Origin: Azadirachta indica
Taxonomy: Eukaryota; Streptophyta; Magnoliopsida; Sapindales; Meliaceae
Assembly: GCA_022749755.1 (NCBI GenBank)
Contig: CM040453.1
Span: forward strand, 4,114,102 to 4,178,101
DNA: 64,000 bases
Direction of reading: 5' to 3'
Shown: positions 26,801-39,323 of the stretch, one piece after another
How positions within the stretch are numbered: position 1 is the first letter of the stretch
Layout: the number at the start of each line of letters is the position of its first letter
Notes under the pieces: generated by a model
What the model was told of the DNA's origin: nothing
The model's database searches: none
The model's input: the letters and a program-made list of their open reading frames with translations, nothing else
Translations under genes and position numbers: made by a program

Positions 26801-29800
26801 GTTTGCTTGATAACATAGGTCCTGGAAATAAACCTTGTAACTTTTCCAAATGTAGCGGATGCTATTTTGGCCAATGGAATGTTCAGCCACTACGATCGCC
26901 CTCGAATTGCACAACTTTGTGAAAAAGCTGGTCTTTATATGCGAGCTCTGCAAGTAATATAGATTAGTGCAATGTTTGTTTGTCTATCTGTTATGACCTA
27001 ATATTATTGCCTGGATTAACCTTATAATGATTTGTGCAGCATTACACAGAATTGCCAGATATTAAGCGTGTCATTGTAAATACGCATGCAATTGAGCCAC
27101 AGGTATATCTCCAATGCTTGTACCTCATGCTAGAAGGGTTTTATAGTAATTAATGAATATGTGATTTCTTTTGCAGTCACTTGTTGAGTTTTTTGGTACT
27201 CTTTCACGAGAATGGGCTTTGGAGTGCATGAAGGACCTCTTACTTGTTAATTTAAGGGGCAACCTTCAGATAATTGTGCAGGTATGGGATGCTTTGTTGT
27301 GGTACAGTAGTTTCTAGCATATCACCTGAAGCTAACTTATATACGTCTTTGCAGACTGCCAAGGAATATTGTGAGCAGTTAGGTATTGATGCTTGCATAA
27401 AACTTTTTGAGCAATTCAAGTCATACGAAGGGTTGTACTTCTTCCTGGGTTCTTATTTGAGTTCAAGGTAAGTGGGTTATCGAACGAAGGAATTTATCTT
27501 TTGTTCAGTGTTTTGGAGTGTATCTATTTAAATTTTTATTAATGTTAGTTTCACTAATGTTTTTCTGACAGTGAGGATCCGGATATACACTTCAAATACA
27601 TAGAGGCGGCTGCTAAAACTGGACAAATAAAGGAGGTGGAACGTGTGACAAGAGAATCAAATTTCTATGACCCTGAAAAGACCAAGAACTTTTTGATGGA
27701 AGCCAAGCTTCCTGATGCCAGACCTCTGATCAATGTTTGTGACCGTTTTGGTTTTGTTCCAGATCTCACACACTACCTCTACTCAAACAATATGCTTCGC
27801 TACATTGAGGGTTATGTTCAGAAGGTATGACAGTTGTCCATTTGAACGCAAGCAGATGCATTTCCATCATATGAAATATTCTTCAATTTGAGTTTTGGAA
27901 ATTGTGCTCCTCTCTTTATAGGTTAACCCGGGGAATGCGCCCTTGGTTGTGGGGCAGCTGTTGGATGATGAATGTCCAGAAGATTTTATTAAAGGCCTCA
28001 TTCTCTCTGTCCGTTCTTTGCTTCCAGTGGAGCCTCTGGTTGAAGAATGTGAGAAGAGGTAGTTCTCCTTCCATGCTCTGTCCATACTTTCTGTAGCAGT
28101 GTCTTCATATTACTTATGCGTTCATTGGTTTTCAGGAATCGGCTTCGTTTGCTCACTCAGTTCTTGGAGCATCTAGTAAGTGAAGGAAGCCAGGATGTTC
28201 ACGTTCACAATGCTCTGGGTAAAATCATTATTGACAGCAATAATAATCCCGAGCACTTCCTCACCACCAATCCTTATTACGATTCCCGGGTGGTGGGTAA
28301 ATATTGTGAGAAACGTGATCCAACCCTGGCTGTTGTGGCCTACCGGAGAGGACAATGTGACGATGAACTCATCAATGTTACCAATAAGAACTCTTTGTTC
28401 AAACTGCAAGCCAGGTTTGTGAATTATTCATTTCTAGATTTGGTTACATGTGTATTGTGTTTTCTGGTGCTTGGGGCTTATGAAATCATCCTTTTGTCAC
28501 AGATATGTGGTCGAGAGAATGGATGCCGATCTCTGGGAGAAGGTTCTTGATCCTGAAAATGCCTATAGAAGACAGCTTATTGATCAAGTTGTATCTACGG
28601 CTTTGCCAGAAAGCAAGAGCCCAGAACAAGTTTCTGCAGCTGTTAAAGCTTTCATGACTGCTGATCTGCCTCATGAACTAATTGAGCTTCTTGAAAAGAT
28701 TGTGCTGCAAAATTCTGCATTCAGTGGGAACTTCAACTTGCAAAACCTGCTTATCTTGACGGCTATTAAGGCTGATCCATCAAGAGTTATGGATTATATT
28801 AATAGACTAGATAACTTTGATGGCCCTGCAGTTGGGGAAGTGGCCGTTGAAGCTCAACTGTATGAAGAGGCATTTGCAATTTTCAAAAAGTTCAACTTGA
28901 ATGTTCAGGCTGTCAATGTCTTACTGGATAACCTTCAAAGCATTGAACGGGCTGTGGAGTTTGCATTCCGTGTTGAAGAAGATGCAGTTTGGAGCCAGGT
29001 TGCAAAGGCTCAACTGAGGGAGGGCCTGGTTAGTGATGCAATTGAGTCATTTATTCGTGCCGATGATGCTACTCAATTCTTGGATGTTATTCGTGCTGCT
29101 GAGGATGCAGATGTATATCATGACTTGGTGAGGTACCTTCTGATGGTCAGGCAGAAGGTGAAAGAGCCGAAGGTAGACAGTGAACTTATTTATGCTTATG
29201 CAAAGATTGATAGGCTGGGTGATATTGAAGAATTTATTCTAATGCCAAATGTTGCTAATCTCCAAAATGTTGGTGATCGCTTGTTTGATGACACCCTATA
29301 TGAAGCTGCGAAAATAATATTTGCCTTTATATCTAACTGGGCTAAGTTGGCTGTCACACTTGTGAGGCTGAAACAATTTCAAGGTGCTGTTGATGCAGCA
29401 CGGAAAGCCAACAGTGCAAAGACATGGAAGGAAGTTTGCTTTGCTTGTGTTGATGCAGAGGAGTTCCGTTTGGCTCAGATATGTGGTCTCAATATTATTG
29501 TACAGGTATTAATTTCAGATCACTCAAAAGGTCTATTCTCAGTTGTGTTTCCATTTTTAGGGCTAGCTGCACATACAGAAGTCTGAATGAATTCAGCACC
29601 TTGGGCCATGAAATTTTGACAAAGTTGGTAGGTCTGTAGCATATTCAATATCTAGATCAATCTAGTCCTACTTGAGTGCAATTCTGGAAATCTGAAAGAT
29701 GGTCACCTTGGGCATTAAGTTGGAAATCTTTGTTCCATGTTCTTCCTATCTTATTGCCATTATCCAACATGTATATATCTGAACATCATTCATTGTGAAT

Positions 29801-32180
29801 TTTGTAGGTGGATGACTTGGAAGAGGTTAGTGAATATTACCAGAACAGAGGATACTTCAATGAATTAATCTCCCTCATGGAGAGTGGTCTAGGGTTAGAA
29901 CGTGCACATATGGGCATCTTCACTGAGCTTGGAGTACTATATGCTAGATATCGTCATGAGAAGCTTATGGAGCACATCAAATTGTTCTCAACCCGTCTCA
30001 ATATTCCCAAACTTATCCGAGCCTGTGATGAACAGCAACATTGGAAGGAGCTCACCTATTTGTACATCCAATATGATGAGTTCGATAATGCAGCAACTAC
30101 CATCATGAACCATTCCCCTGAAGCATGGGATCACATGCAATTCAAAGATGTGGCAGTTAAAGTTGCTAATGTGGAGCTCTATTATAAGGCTGTTCACTTC
30201 TACTTACAGGAACATCCTGATCTTATCAATGACTTATTGAATGTGCTTGCACTTCGGGTTGACCACACACGTGTTGTGGACATTATGCGAAAGGTTTGTG
30301 CTTGCAAACTGCATATGTTTTTATTTTGCAAAATCAAACTGAAATTTTTCCATAATAAATTTGAGAGTTTTCATGTTATTTCTGTATTTCTAGGCTGGTC
30401 ACCTGCTCCTTGTGAAGCCATACATGGTTGCAGTTCAGAGCAACAACGTCTCTGCTGTTAATGAGGCTTTGAATGAGATTTATGTAGAGGAGGAAGACTA
30501 TGAGAGATTGCGTGAATCTATTGACATGCATGATAACTTTGATCAGATTGGCCTTGCTCAGAAGGTAGAGGTGCCTCTAATTCAAAATGGTGATTATTTA
30601 GTGTTGATAAGAGTCTGAATTGATAATTGTATTTTATTTGCATTTGAGCAGATCGAGAAACATGAGCTTCTGGAAATGAGACGTGTTGCTGCTTATATTT
30701 ATAAAAAGGCTGGCAGATGGAAGCAATCTATTGCACTCTCAAAGAAGGACAACCTTTACAAGGATGCAATGGAGACGGCCTCTCAATCTGGTGATCGTGA
30801 GCTTGCAGAGGAGTTGCTTGTGTATTTCATAGATCAGGTACTTGTATAGGTCCATAATGTTAACACTTTAACTTTCTGTGGGTTTTTAATGTACATGGGT
30901 GCTACAGTTTGTGCTGCAGTAGGGTAAATATTACTGTTTTGTGTACCCTGTTCACAAGTTTTTGTTAATTTATTGAATGCAATGTAAGCTTATATTGACA
31001 TTCTTGCAGGGGAAGAAGGAATGCTTTGCTTCATGCCTCTTTGTCTGTTATGATTTGATCCGACCTGATGTTGCTCTTGAACTTGCCTGGATGAACAACA
31101 TGATTGACTTTGCCTTCCCATATCTATTACAGGTAATTTCCATGCTTGTTCAAGATGAGGTTACTCAAGCTTTGGCTCACCAATCACCTAGAACCCTCAT
31201 TCTAATTTTAATTTGGTTGAATTTGGTCTCACGGGAGTTTTGCTAATGTTGCCTATGCTTTTGACCAATGATCACTTTTAACTGATAAAAATCACACATG
31301 GACTTAAATTTTGTTTTTTTTTTTTTGGATTAGTTTGAAACTTCAGAAATATTCTATGCTCATGGACGTTGCCTTTATCACTTTGCTCATCATGCTGAGT
31401 TCACTCGCATGATGAGTTGCGACCAACATCGCATATCCTATTCTCATCTATGTCTAAGTCACATGTCTTTATGCATCCTCAGCTCGATGTTCATTTGTTG
31501 GGAAGTTAAAACTTTGTGAATGATAATTATCTCATCTTCATTTCCTTGCTTGCAGTTTATCCGTGAATATACAGGCAAAGTCGACGAACTTGTGAAAGAC
31601 AAACTTGAGGCTCAAAATGAAGTCAAGGCCAAAGAGAAGGAGGAGAAGGATGTAATTGCGCAACAGGTGATTACTTTGAGACATTTTTTGATTTCCCAAG
31701 AAGTTTTACTCCTTTCAGTGGACCTAGTTAGATACCTTGCCAATGTTCTATGGATTTGAGCTCCTGTTTGAGCTGCAAATGCGGAAATTCTCTCCTTTGC
31801 CTGCTAGGGCAGTGCCTGGCCACTGGGATACCATTATTGTGGCAGTTGGCACCTACAACTAATTGAGAAGTTGGTGTGCTTGGTGTACAAGCATCCATCT
31901 TTTTATGGACTTAAAAACATTTATGCCAAATCTTAAAGTATCGTAGTTGGATTATGTCCTTGTCATTTGGCAGTAAGAGTTTATAAGCGCATGTAATTTT
32001 TCATTGATGTAACTTACTTTCTTGATGCAGAACATGTATGCTCAATTACTGCCTCTTGCTTTGCCTGCACCACCGATGCCTGGTATGGGAGGAGGTTATG
32101 CTCCGCAACAACCACCCATGGGAGGAATGGGAATGCCTCCCATGCCACCTTTTGGCATGCCGCCAATGGGTAGCTACTGA
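20888..32180 (+). CDS. CHC: Clathrin heavy chain
   Basis: Forms the triskelion leg of clathrin coats for endocytosis and trans-Golgi traffic. Exon 1 is 20888-20932 ([15 protein letters not shown]), exon 2 is 21295-21499, exon 3 starts at 22578, the largest is 28503-29505, and the last is 32031-32180. Spliced exons give roughly 1,700 residues, the normal plant CHC length. The N-terminal beta-propeller includes [20 protein letters not shown] and [20 protein letters not shown]. The alpha-helical leg repeats include [38 protein letters not shown] and [20 protein letters not shown]. The C-terminus ends in a Met/Pro/Gly-rich tail ([10 protein letters not shown], then GSY). No internal stop or frameshift was found. 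The sequence does not settle which plant paralogue (CHC1 or CHC2) this is. Confidence 0.96.
22019..22048. repeat. Perfect 12-bp inverted repeat in a clathrin intron
   Basis: ATATCACCAGTT, loop TTTTCC, AACTGGTGATAT: a perfect hairpin in the intron between coding exons 2 and 3. No function is implied by position. Confidence 0.85.
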
Positions 32181-33428
32181 TTTTGTTGATCAGATGGAAA
32201 TTAGGATTAGTTCCTTCTTGGTTGGAGCAAGAGAATTGAGCAGCAGTCCAGGCTTTTCCTTTGAGTGGTGTTTCCTCAGGCTTTGACGCCTTCATTGTTT
32301 TTTTGGTGTTTACTTTGTCTCCTGGTGAAGGTCTAGTCAGAAATAACATGGCATTTTTTTGTATTAGGTGTGTGGATATGTGTTGTAATATTTTTTTTCT
32401 CAGGTAGCAGAATGCATTTTTTGGCTGCTGGTAGAGGGCATGCCGAGTTTCCTGCTTTGTACTATTTTTCTTGCGGTCCAAAAATTGACCGGGATTATGA
32501 TTATCGAACTCTTTCAACAGATTTAAGTGCCAAATTATGTATGTTCTGGCTTTTATTTTTATTATTAAGTTTTCTTCGAAGTTTATATGGTCCATGAATT
32601 AGTCATAATTTTTCCCTTGACAGCGTTGCTCATACCTTACCTGACAAATAGACCATGATCCTGGGAAAGTACTTCGCAAATATATGGTGACGGGCAAAAT
32701 GAGTTGTGTGAACGTTTCCGCTGTTCTACCTTTGGAACGGGATTAATGCCTCCCGGTTATAGAGTTTTTTGTTTTGTTTTCTTGGGTCTAAAAGGGGAAA
32801 ATACATCCCGTAAAACATGCGGAGGAAGGGGTTTGATTTATTTTGGCGTAATGCTAGGTAATAATTAGTTTTGAGAACTCTTTATTTGCTAATTGAAATT
32901 AAAGATGTTCCTTATATAAAACATTGATCAAACATTTTTTTAAAACTATGTTTCTGAGATAAAACATAACTTTTAAAAATATAACCAAACAATTTTAAAC
33001 TTCTAACAGTGAATCCGTACTTGGGGTAAGGGAGAGCTTGAAAGGTGAGAATGAGTAGGAATGCGAGAGGACAGGATGAACCTAGTTTATTGGTTTTTAA
33101 TTTGGGTAATTTCTTTTCAAAACAAAAAAAATTCGGGTAATTTAGTCTGGGAATAATTGGTTGATATCATTTTCAAGAAATTCCTTCATTGTACTAGTTT
33201 GCCCTTTTTTTAAAAAAAAAATTCGAGAAAATCCTAAAAAAAACTTATGATTGCCAAAAAACGCTATTAACTCTCGTGTTATGCATCTTTTCCTGAGTTA
33301 AGACGATCAATAAGCTCCGCACTCAGCGTCTTCATTCTCTCCAGAGCAAATTCATAATAGTATTAGTTCACTTGTTTTTTCGTCTGTCTTCCCCATTCTA
33401 TTTCAATCCAGAAACCTGCGGATATTCT
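32181..33428. other. Clathrin 3' UTR and spacer to ALG11
   Basis: The 3' UTR probably runs to about 32600-32900. The remainder is AT-rich with A/T runs and leads into the ALG11 promoter. No further gene is seen. Confidence 0.6.
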
Positions 33429-36131
33429 ATGGCAAGTGGGATTCTCATCTGGCCTCTAATCACTGCACTCTTGGCCTCAATCTTGACCTTAGTTTCGTAC
33501 ATAGTCAATGCTAGAAGAAACAGAAAAATTGCTGTTGGCTTCTTCCATCCTTACACGAATGATGGCGGGGGTGGAGAGAGAGTTTTATGGTGCTCTGTCA
33601 AAGCTATTCAGGAGGAAAGCCCCGATCTTGACTGTGTTGTCTACACCGGCGACCACGACGCTTCGCCTGACTCCTTGACGTCTCGTGCCGTCGATCGCTT
33701 TGGGGTCAAGCTGCTTCACCCACCTAAGGTTCCATCAATTCATTGTATATTATTCATGCTCTGTTTGAATTGTGTTTTTGAAAATTTTCTTCCTTTCCCG
33801 TCTAGTTGGCCTGATGAAATACTTTGCTTATCGGGTTTTAGTAGATATGGGTTTGCGTTGAATGAATTTTATTTAATTGATTCTTTTGTCTGGCATATCA
33901 TTATCAGCTAAAATTGAGGGAATTTGGGAGCGGCCAAGTGCTGTATGATATTCGAAATTACAGTATCTGCAAGCCACAGTGCGTGAGAAATGAGTGGTGT
34001 ACATGATATTATATGATTTAGCAATATTAGAGAAAAGAAATTTTCTGGGTCTTACTAATTCCCATTTTTTCCCTAATTTCGCTCTGTGTTGAAAATTCGC
34101 TATGAAGTTTCTTCCTTTTAACTTGCATTCTTTTATTTTTCTGATGGGGATTTTTATGGTCTGTTCATTTGATACTACTTGCTGCATTATTTATCAGAAC
34201 AACAAAGTACACTGTGATTGTGAACTTCATTTATGCGGTGTTTGTGTTTGTTTGGTTTCCCCAATGCTCAGGTGGTGCATCTATATAGAAGGAAATGGAT
34301 CAAAGAAAGTACCTATCCTCGCTTCACAATGATTGGCCAAAGTTTTGGCTCAGTCTATCTTTCATGGGAAGCCTTGTGCAAGTTTACACCTTTATACTAT
34401 TTTGATACCAGTGGATATGCATTTACATATCCACTTGCTCGGATGTTTGGCTGTAAAGTTATTTGCTATACACATTATCCTACCATAAGTTTAGACATGA
34501 TATCCCGTGTTCGTGAACGAAGTTCAATGTACAACAATAATGCCTCAATTGCTCAGAGGTTAGATTGCTTATGTTATGTGTGTAATTCACGACTATCCCT
34601 CATCATGTGGAAACTAAGAAAGGTTTCTTCTGTGGCAGCAATTGGCTATCTCAGTGCAAAATCATCTATTATACATTCTTTTCCTGGATGTATTGGTTTG
34701 TTGGCTCTTGTGCACACTTGGCAATAGTGAACTCTTCTTGGACTCAATCTCATATTGAAAAGCTGTGGAGAATACCTGACCGTATAAAGCGAGTCTATCC
34801 TCCTTGTGATACTTCAGGACTTCAGGTTTGTAGTTTTATGTTTCTTAAATCTAAGAATCAATGAATTATGTGTGTACTGAATTCATTGCTCGGGAAATCA
34901 GCTAACATTCATTTATTTCAATCAGACAACATGATGTGCTTTCACTACTATTGCGGCTGTTCGGTTAAGTGGTCAAATTTGTGATTTCTTTTTTGGGTTT
35001 CATTGGTAGATGTATTTCCTAATGTAATAATTGGTGGAAAATTTCAATACTTCTGTTTTCCAGCATGTACACTGGTAATATGCTACTTTTTGTTCTTTTG
35101 TGTTAACATATCAAGGAAAACATGTGTGGTTTCTTACGAGCTGAAGTCTTTAACAGGTGCTTCCCCTGGAAAGACCAATGGAATCGCCAGCAATAATATC
35201 AGTTGCTCAATTTCGTCCGGAGAAGGTGGGATGTAAACTTAAAAGCACAAGGTACTACGGTTACAGTGGCTCATATCCGGGCCCTTAGTTATAGTATGCT
35301 GTTACAATTTGATTCTGTTGATCAGGCACATCCTCTTCAACTTGAGGCCTTTTCAGTTGCCTTGAAGAAATTAGATGCACGCTTGCCTAAACCAAAACTC
35401 CAATTTGTGGGTAGTTGTCGAAATAAATCAGATGAAGAAAGACTTCAGAATTTGAAAGACAAAGCCATTGAACTGAAGGTGGATGGGAATGTTGAATTCC
35501 ATAAGAATCTCATATACAGGTCTGAGCCTACCGATTCCTACTCTTTAAACATTTACTGCCAAATGCCAATTAGTCTTTTCTGATGAACTCCTTAATACCT
35601 GTATGCTAACTTCAAAACATAGTATCCCCTAAGCAAGCATTTGCGCTCTTAAGCTTTGTGAAAATCTCATGATTTCAGGGACTTGGTGAAACTTTTGGCT
35701 GGTGCCGTCGTGGGAATTCATTCCATGATAGACGAGCACTTTGGTATAAGTGTTGTAGAATACATGGCTGCAGGCGCCATCCCTATAGGTATTTCTTTCT
35801 TAAACTAAATTACATAACATAATTTATTATTGTACAAGTGCTATTGAAAGCATTGGTTTTTCTGAGAGACTTTCCCTTGTCTTCAGCTCATAACTCTGCA
35901 GGTCCAAAAATGGACATTGTTTTAGAAGAAGATGGCCAGCAAACAGGATATCTTGCCCAAAATGCTGAAGAATATGCAGATGCCATTGTGAAAGTTATAT
36001 TGATGCCAGAAACTGAGAGACTCAAGATGGCTGCAGCTGCCAGGCGACGAGCGGCCAGATTTTCCGAACAAAGATTTTATGAAGATTTCAAAGCCACGAT
36101 CAGACCAGTTTTTTGCCACGCTACTAAATGA
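33429..36131 (+). CDS. ALG11: GDP-Man:Man3GlcNAc2-PP-dolichol alpha-1,2-mannosyltransferase
   Basis: Adds the fourth and fifth mannoses to the dolichol-linked N-glycan precursor on the cytosolic face of the ER. Exons are 33429-33728, 34272-34558, 34639-34825, 35157-35225, 35326-35519, 35679-35788 and 35887-36131. Together they give 463 residues in one frame, close to the family length. An N-terminal membrane anchor (residues about 5-26, [20 protein letters not shown]) precedes the GT4 domain with [18 protein letters not shown]. Downstream motifs are [34 protein letters not shown] and [12 protein letters not shown]. The acidic motif EHFGISVVE (E-x7-E) is the expected catalytic signature, followed by [17 protein letters not shown]. 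The start is the first ATG that gives the hydrophobic anchor. The gene looks intact. Confidence 0.94.
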
Positions 36132-36684
36132 AAAGACTGCTACAAAATATAGCACACTTGTTTAACATTCTCTGAAATTTCTTAGCGACACCTTTAATTT
36201 TGAAGAAACCCAAACTTTGTGACCAAATTGAGAGTGAACTCAGCTCAAATTAGGTTTGTCCTTTTTAAAAATTTACTAGTACTTTTCTGTCAAAGGAGTT
36301 CATTGGAAATGAAGAATTTTGGAAGATTTAAACTAAAATTATTTGAAACAATATTTTGATAGTTTGTTGTTATTTTTTATATTAGTTAAACTGCAAGTTT
36401 TATATTTTTAACAGGTAATTTAATTAAAATGGTATTTGTATAGGGTGAATTTTTCGGAAACAATTTAATTATCTTCTCTGAAATTTGGATGAATAATTTA
36501 TGTAATTTTAAAATTTTTTTAGTAACTTTTTTATTCCTATAGAATTTTAGATAATCGAACATTTATTTAAAAAATAATTAACGAAAGAGGTCTCTCACTT
36601 ATTTTCCATCATTCAAAGCAAATGAATCTGTCTTCAACTGGGTGGTTATACATGATGAAGTTTCTGCTCGGAGAAATATAGTTA

Positions 36685-36725
<41 letters not shown>

Positions 36726-36946
36726 AAAAATGGGAAAAAGGAAGGAAAAATCTTTGTCTACCAAATTTAAGATTAAGAAAAGAACATTCAAGTGATATTA
36801 AAAGCAAATAGAAAACGGGCACGTGGCATGGAAGGATCTGACAGAGCTCGTCTGCTGCCTTCGGTGCCACATACATTTTCTCTGTATCTGATACAAGGCT
36901 CTATCTCTCTCTTGTATGCTTGGCTCTTAAACCAACCCCCAGAACA
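36132..36946. other. ALG11 3' UTR and promoter region of the next gene
   Basis: AT-rich spacer with a (TA)n microsatellite at about 36690-36721. A CT-rich leader (CTCTATCTCTCTCTTG) precedes the ATG at 36947. Confidence 0.6.
36690..36721. repeat. (TA)n microsatellite
   Basis: Uninterrupted TA run about 230 bases upstream of the start codon at 36947; length polymorphism would fall in the promoter. Confidence 0.9.
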
Positions 36947-39323
36947 ATGGCCGTTTCTCTAAATTCCGTCGCTGGCTTCAACCCTACGTCAACGGTAAAT
37001 TTCGTGATCCATCGTTTTTTTCTTTACTTAATTTTTTTTTCCCATTTAAGTTTCCTTGCATTAGTTTCAGAACAACTCTTTTTTTCTTCCATTGATTTTT
37101 TTGTTTCTTTTTACTGTTTACTGTTTGCGACTCTGAGCAAGTTCTGGTTTTTCTAGTCACCAATGAATTCATATGAACAAATGAGTAATTTAGTATGAGT
37201 TGTGGATGAAATAGAAAAATCTGAAAGTTATCACGCCATAATAGTTGAACGAGGCTTTTCTTGTAGTAGGCGGAGTTTTATGAACTATTCATCACTGTTT
37301 CAATCTAGGTCTTTTAGAATTTAATGGCTTCTCTTTAACGGCACGAATGGATTCTTTAATGTGGGAAAAGCTGACTTCTTTCTGCTAGATGAAGCTCAAA
37401 TTTTTTTAGCGTTCTATTATGTTTAGATACTGCCCTTCAGAACTGTCCATTATTGAACAATCAGCTCAGATGATGAACTTCAGCATTCTATTCTATTTTA
37501 AATTCTAGAGGGGGCTCTTTGCTCTTGAAGATCATGTTCAGATGGAGGGTTTTGAGACTATCTTTTCTGCAATTGTTTGAACTGTCCATTATTAAACAAT
37601 CGGCTCAGATGATGAACTTCAGCATTCTATTCTATTTTTAAATTCTAGAGGGGGCCCTTTGCTCTTGAAGATCATGTTCAGATAGAGCGTTTTGAGAATA
37701 TCTTTTCTGCAATTGTTTGAACCTTTTTTGTTTTAGTTATCTTTTTTCAGTTATAAACCCTTAGTAGAAAATAATGCTGTGCCCAACATGGCTTTTGTTG
37801 AAGTATTTTGCATTTACATTTTAGGACTTCTAATACAAACCCATAGATAGAACTCACTCTCAAAAACTGGTTTGTACCTTTCCCAAGTCACCCCATCTGC
37901 AACAATGATCACAAAGCCACACTATGCTGATTATATACTGTATGTGAGTCTGATACTAAATGAAACGAGCTCATGTGTAGAACTCATCCACAAAAACCAT
38001 CGTATGAGGGAAGGTTCCCATGAGCTTATATTTTCTATTTGCGTTTGCATTCTTAGCCCATATGGGTATTAAGGATAGGAAATCTATTAACCCTCCAAAC
38101 TTCATCCATTTGTTTTAATAACTGAATGCAAAATGGAATAAAGGAACAGAGAGGGGATCATTGTCAGTTGGGAATTAGTGTTTGCTTGTGAGGATTTCCT
38201 GCAGAGAATCAATTTCCTTATTCAAATTTATTGAAATATAAAATCTTGCTAGGTGGTAGTAAGGATGCATCATTCTTAAAAAATAACATTGATTGCAGCA
38301 CCAGGGAGTACTTTCTTTGTTGCTTATTAATCATAAATGGTTCTAGAATATGTTTCTGACCATGATAAGGTTGCAAGGGTCCAAACACTAACTTCAATGT
38401 AGGTTTCATTATCTTGGCAATAAATCTTATATGTATTTCCAATGTTGTCTGTTGATAAAGAATATTTCTTATATTGTCATTAAGCAGCAATGTGTATGCC
38501 AAACTGTGTTTATGATATTTCTTCTTTTAATTGTGTTCTAGATATCTCTTAGTGACTGTTATTTCCTTGATTTTTTACGATAGTATTTTTCCACTAAAAG
38601 TTGCTTGCCAATTACCAGCATGTTTCAAGATCCTCCATCAGAGCTGTGGTACCAAGGGGCATCCAGTTTACATCCTTGAGCATAATTGGTTCAAGGAGAC
38701 CTACAAAGAAAAAAGGATGGGGTTTGTGTCTTTCAGTTGCAGATAGCGACCATCTTGCAACGGACACCAGTAATCAGGGTTCTGGAGATTCTGAAAGTTC
38801 ATTTTCCAATGATCAAGTTTCAGCTGTGAATACCTCGTCTCTGGATAGTTCCAAGGGGAATAGCCAGCTCCAAACTAGTGCTTATGTTTCAGGGACACAA
38901 ACCTCTGAGGCTACTAACGGTTCAGTCGTTTCTTCAGATAAAGAGCAGACTACATCATCAGGTCTGCAATCTAGACCGAAAAGATTGCCATTAACAGCCA
39001 GGGAGCGGTTAAGGGCAGCCCGGGTTCTTAGCCGTTACACTGAAACAAAGGCTTCTAAATCAGAAATGGGCAGTAAAGTACTGGATGCGTTGAAGGAAAG
39101 TGATAGGGGAAAGAAGAAGAAAAGATCCGGCCTTCCTGAAGCCCCTACCAATTTATTTGATGACAGCAAGAGAGGGATGCCGAAACCAGACCTCACATTT
39201 CAGTTTCCAGGGGGTGTTGATCTCTTTGTTATTGTTTTTTCCTTTGTTTTTATCAGCACAGTGATGTTTGCAACAACTTACCTTGTCTGGAAAGTTGGTG
39301 CCATCCATTTCAACGAGTACTAA
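36947..39323 (+). CDS. Conserved plant protein with one C-terminal transmembrane segment, possibly plastid-targeted
   Basis: Two exons, 36947-36994 and 38619-39323, encode 250 residues. The N-terminus (MAVSLNSVAGFNPTS, then RSSIRAVVPRGIQF) is Ser/Arg-rich with almost no acidic residues, compatible with a transit peptide. A low-complexity Ser/Thr/Gln stretch follows at about residues 60-120. Next comes a conserved-looking basic block: RLPLTARERLRAARVLSRY, a KKKK cluster, and SGLPEAPTNLFDDSKRGMP. The last 45 residues contain FPGGVDLFVIVFSFVFISTV and a hydrophobic span ending before YLVWKVGAIHFNEY. I do not recognise a named family and assign no function. Exon 1 is short and the first intron is 1.6 kb; it carries a tandem duplication. 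The joint is in frame, and the ATG is the first available in exon 1. Confidence 0.75.
37441..37719. repeat. 139-bp tandem duplication in an intron
   Basis: Units 37441-37579 and 37580-37719 are near identical, with a handful of substitutions and one inserted T. Both begin AACTGTCCATTATT and contain GATGAACTTCAGCATTCTAT. The high identity points to a recent duplication in the first intron of the 36947-39323 gene. Confidence 0.95.

Noticed and set aside
32014..32595. 193-codon minus-strand open frame
   Set aside because: It lies antisense to the last clathrin exon and its 3' UTR, has no family features, and is explained as a shadow of the coding strand.
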